Origin: Methanoregula sp.
GTDB taxonomy: Archaea; Halobacteriota; Methanomicrobia; Methanomicrobiales; Methanospirillaceae
Assembly (NCBI GenBank): GCA_026394695.1
Contig: JAPKXT010000127.1
Coordinates: forward strand, 1 to 6,500
Length of the DNA stretch: 6,500 nt
Reading direction: 5' to 3'
In this document: positions 5,798 through 6,500 of the stretch, piece after piece
Layout: each line of letters begins with the position of its first letter
Numbering within the stretch: the stretch's first letter is position 1
Translations under genes and position numbers: made by a program
Notes under the pieces: generated by a model
What the model saw: the letters and a program-made list of their open reading frames with translations, nothing else
Databases searched by the model: none
Told to the model about the DNA's origin: nothing

Positions 5798-6310
5798 GTG
5801 CCGGGCCATATTCGAATCGTAAACGATCCTGTAGAGCTTGTTCCTCTCCTGATGACGTTAAACGACCCATCTTTTAAAAAGGTCTATGAACTTTTACACA
5901 AATCGTGGTTGACTGAAAGCGAGATCAAAGCGCAGGTTGATAGTGACTGTGTAGCGTTATGTCTCCAGATATTAAAGAAAGGAAATCTCGTGGAGGAACA
6001 GTGGCGGATGCCAAAGCCCGGTGTAAATCCGGAAAAAGAGTTCCGGGCTACCTACAACAAGTTCCGTGCGAACTTCCAGTGCAATCTTTCGGATCTCTCC
6101 GATATCCTGTACATCTCGCTTTCCAACGATGAGAATCTCCGCGAAGTCGTGGAGCAGATTGAAGGAGAACTCCAAAAAGGCAACAATTCCATTAATGACC
6201 TTTCCCGAAAATTCAATGTCAGTCCCATCTTCATCAAAGGACTTGCCAAACGGATCACTCATATGGATGTAAAGGGACAGGGACTGGTGCTGCTTGACAC
6301 TGGGCGCTAA
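5798..6310 (+). CDS. ArsR-type winged-helix transcriptional regulator
   Basis: This is a 170-residue predicted cytosolic DNA-binding protein of a type common in Euryarchaeota and annotated as ArsR family. Residues about 25-72 form a winged helix: FKKVYELLHKSWLTESEI, then a recognition-like helix DCVALCLQILKKGNLVEEQW. Residues about 80-125 are helical and may form the dimer interface. Residues about 126-167 (NNSINDLSRKFNVSPIFIKGLAKRI) look like a second helix-turn-helix. C51, C55 and C95 are present, but they do not form the CxC metal site of classic ArsR/SmtB sensors, so a metal effector is not supported. It starts at GTG with AGGGT upstream. It diverges from hypF across 57 bases and overlaps the next regulator by 17 bases, so the two are probably made together. 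Its target is unknown; autoregulation or control of hypF is possible from position only. Confidence 0.75.
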   Translation: MPGHIRIVNDPVELVPLLMTLNDPSFKKVYELLHKSWLTESEIKAQVDSDCVALCLQILKKGNLVEEQWRMPKPGVNPEKEFRATYNKFRANFQCNLSDLSDILYISLSNDENLREVVEQIEGELQKGNNSINDLSRKFNVSPIFIKGLAKRITHMDVKGQGLVLLDTGR

Positions 6311-6500
6311 GGATCCCCTCTATTCTATTTTGCGCAGCAAACGTGAGGTTTCGCGACTGCAGATTCTCGTAGAGATCGCTGAGCACCAGCCGGCAGTCCG
6401 CCAGCAGGAGATCGCCGAAAAACTCGGTGTCACCCCCCAGGCAATATCAGAGTATATCCGTGAACTTGTAGAAGAAGGTAAGGTATCTGCGAGTGGCAGG
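6294..6500 (+). CDS. MarR-like helix-turn-helix regulator, 3' end outside window
   Basis: The frame is open from 6273 to the window edge and codes for a helix-turn-helix protein. LQILVEIAEHQPAVRQQEIA is followed by AEKLGVTPQAISEYIRELVE and the beginning of a wing (EGKVSASGR). This is the classic MarR/Lrp-like layout in which a first helix senses and the QAISEYIREL helix reads DNA. The frame contains no ATG or GTG before the conserved part, so the best start is TTG at 6294, with GGTG (6286-6289) four bases ahead as a ribosome-binding site. It overlaps the ArsR-type gene by 17 bases in another frame. About 69 residues are visible, and any effector domain is beyond the window. The gene is well supported by its protein pattern; start choice and subfamily are less certain. 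Confidence 0.75.
   Translation, partial: MTLGAKDPLYSILRSKREVSRLQILVEIAEHQPAVRQQEIAEKLGVTPQAISEYIRELVEEGKVSASGR

Noticed and set aside
5741..5809. N-terminal extension of HypF from the ATG at 5809
   Set aside because: The extra 23 residues precede the conserved family start, would overlap the divergent regulator gene, and would span the likely hypF TATA box.
1..6500. CRISPR array, tRNA/rRNA gene, insertion sequence, integrase or toxin-antitoxin system
   Set aside because: I saw no regularly spaced direct repeats, cloverleaf or rRNA-like segments, transposase/integrase motifs or toxin-like small gene pairs on either strand.

Overview
The window reads as euryarchaeal chromosome, most likely a methanogen of the Methanomicrobiales type (e.g. 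Methanoregula-like). Three things point that way. The ribosomal proteins are archaeal in form: a P0-type L10 with the archaeal insertion domain, and a P1-type L12 ending in GLGALFG. Ribosome-binding sites of the GAGGTGA type alternate with short-leader or leaderless-looking starts. A [NiFe]-hydrogenase maturation gene is also present. The placement is inference from protein character, not from a search.

Layout. Positions 2-1656 (+) hold the end of a ribosomal stalk operon in the order L1 (5' end cut off), L10, L12. L1 and L10 overlap by one base, and L12 follows after 24 bases with its own strong Shine-Dalgarno. Positions 1657-1983 form a 327-bp AT-rich convergent intergenic region with no credible gene. 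It holds poly-T exits for both flanking operons and a run of inverted repeats.

Positions 1984-5740 (-) hold three genes read leftwards in the order hypF, a small coiled-coil protein of unknown function, and a radical SAM enzyme with a TRAM-like C-terminal domain. Spacings of 79 and 30 bases allow co-transcription, although possible internal promoters can be seen.

Positions 5741-5797 are a compact divergent control region with AT-rich boxes facing both ways. Positions 5798-6500 (+) encode two overlapping helix-turn-helix regulators, an ArsR-type protein and a MarR-like protein cut off by the window edge.

The stalk genes build the L10/L12 stalk base that recruits translational GTPases, with L1 on the opposite side of the large subunit. 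HypF makes the carbamoyl group that becomes the cyanide ligands of [NiFe]-hydrogenases, which methanogens need for H2 use. The two regulators diverge from hypF and could control it, but nothing in the sequence proves this. Most of the window is ordinary core genome. The points most worth a second look are the radical SAM/TRAM protein, a Lys-to-Leu change in a conserved basic motif of HypF, the shared divergent promoter, the tail-less L10 and the inverted-repeat-rich intergenic region. I found no clear novel multi-gene system.
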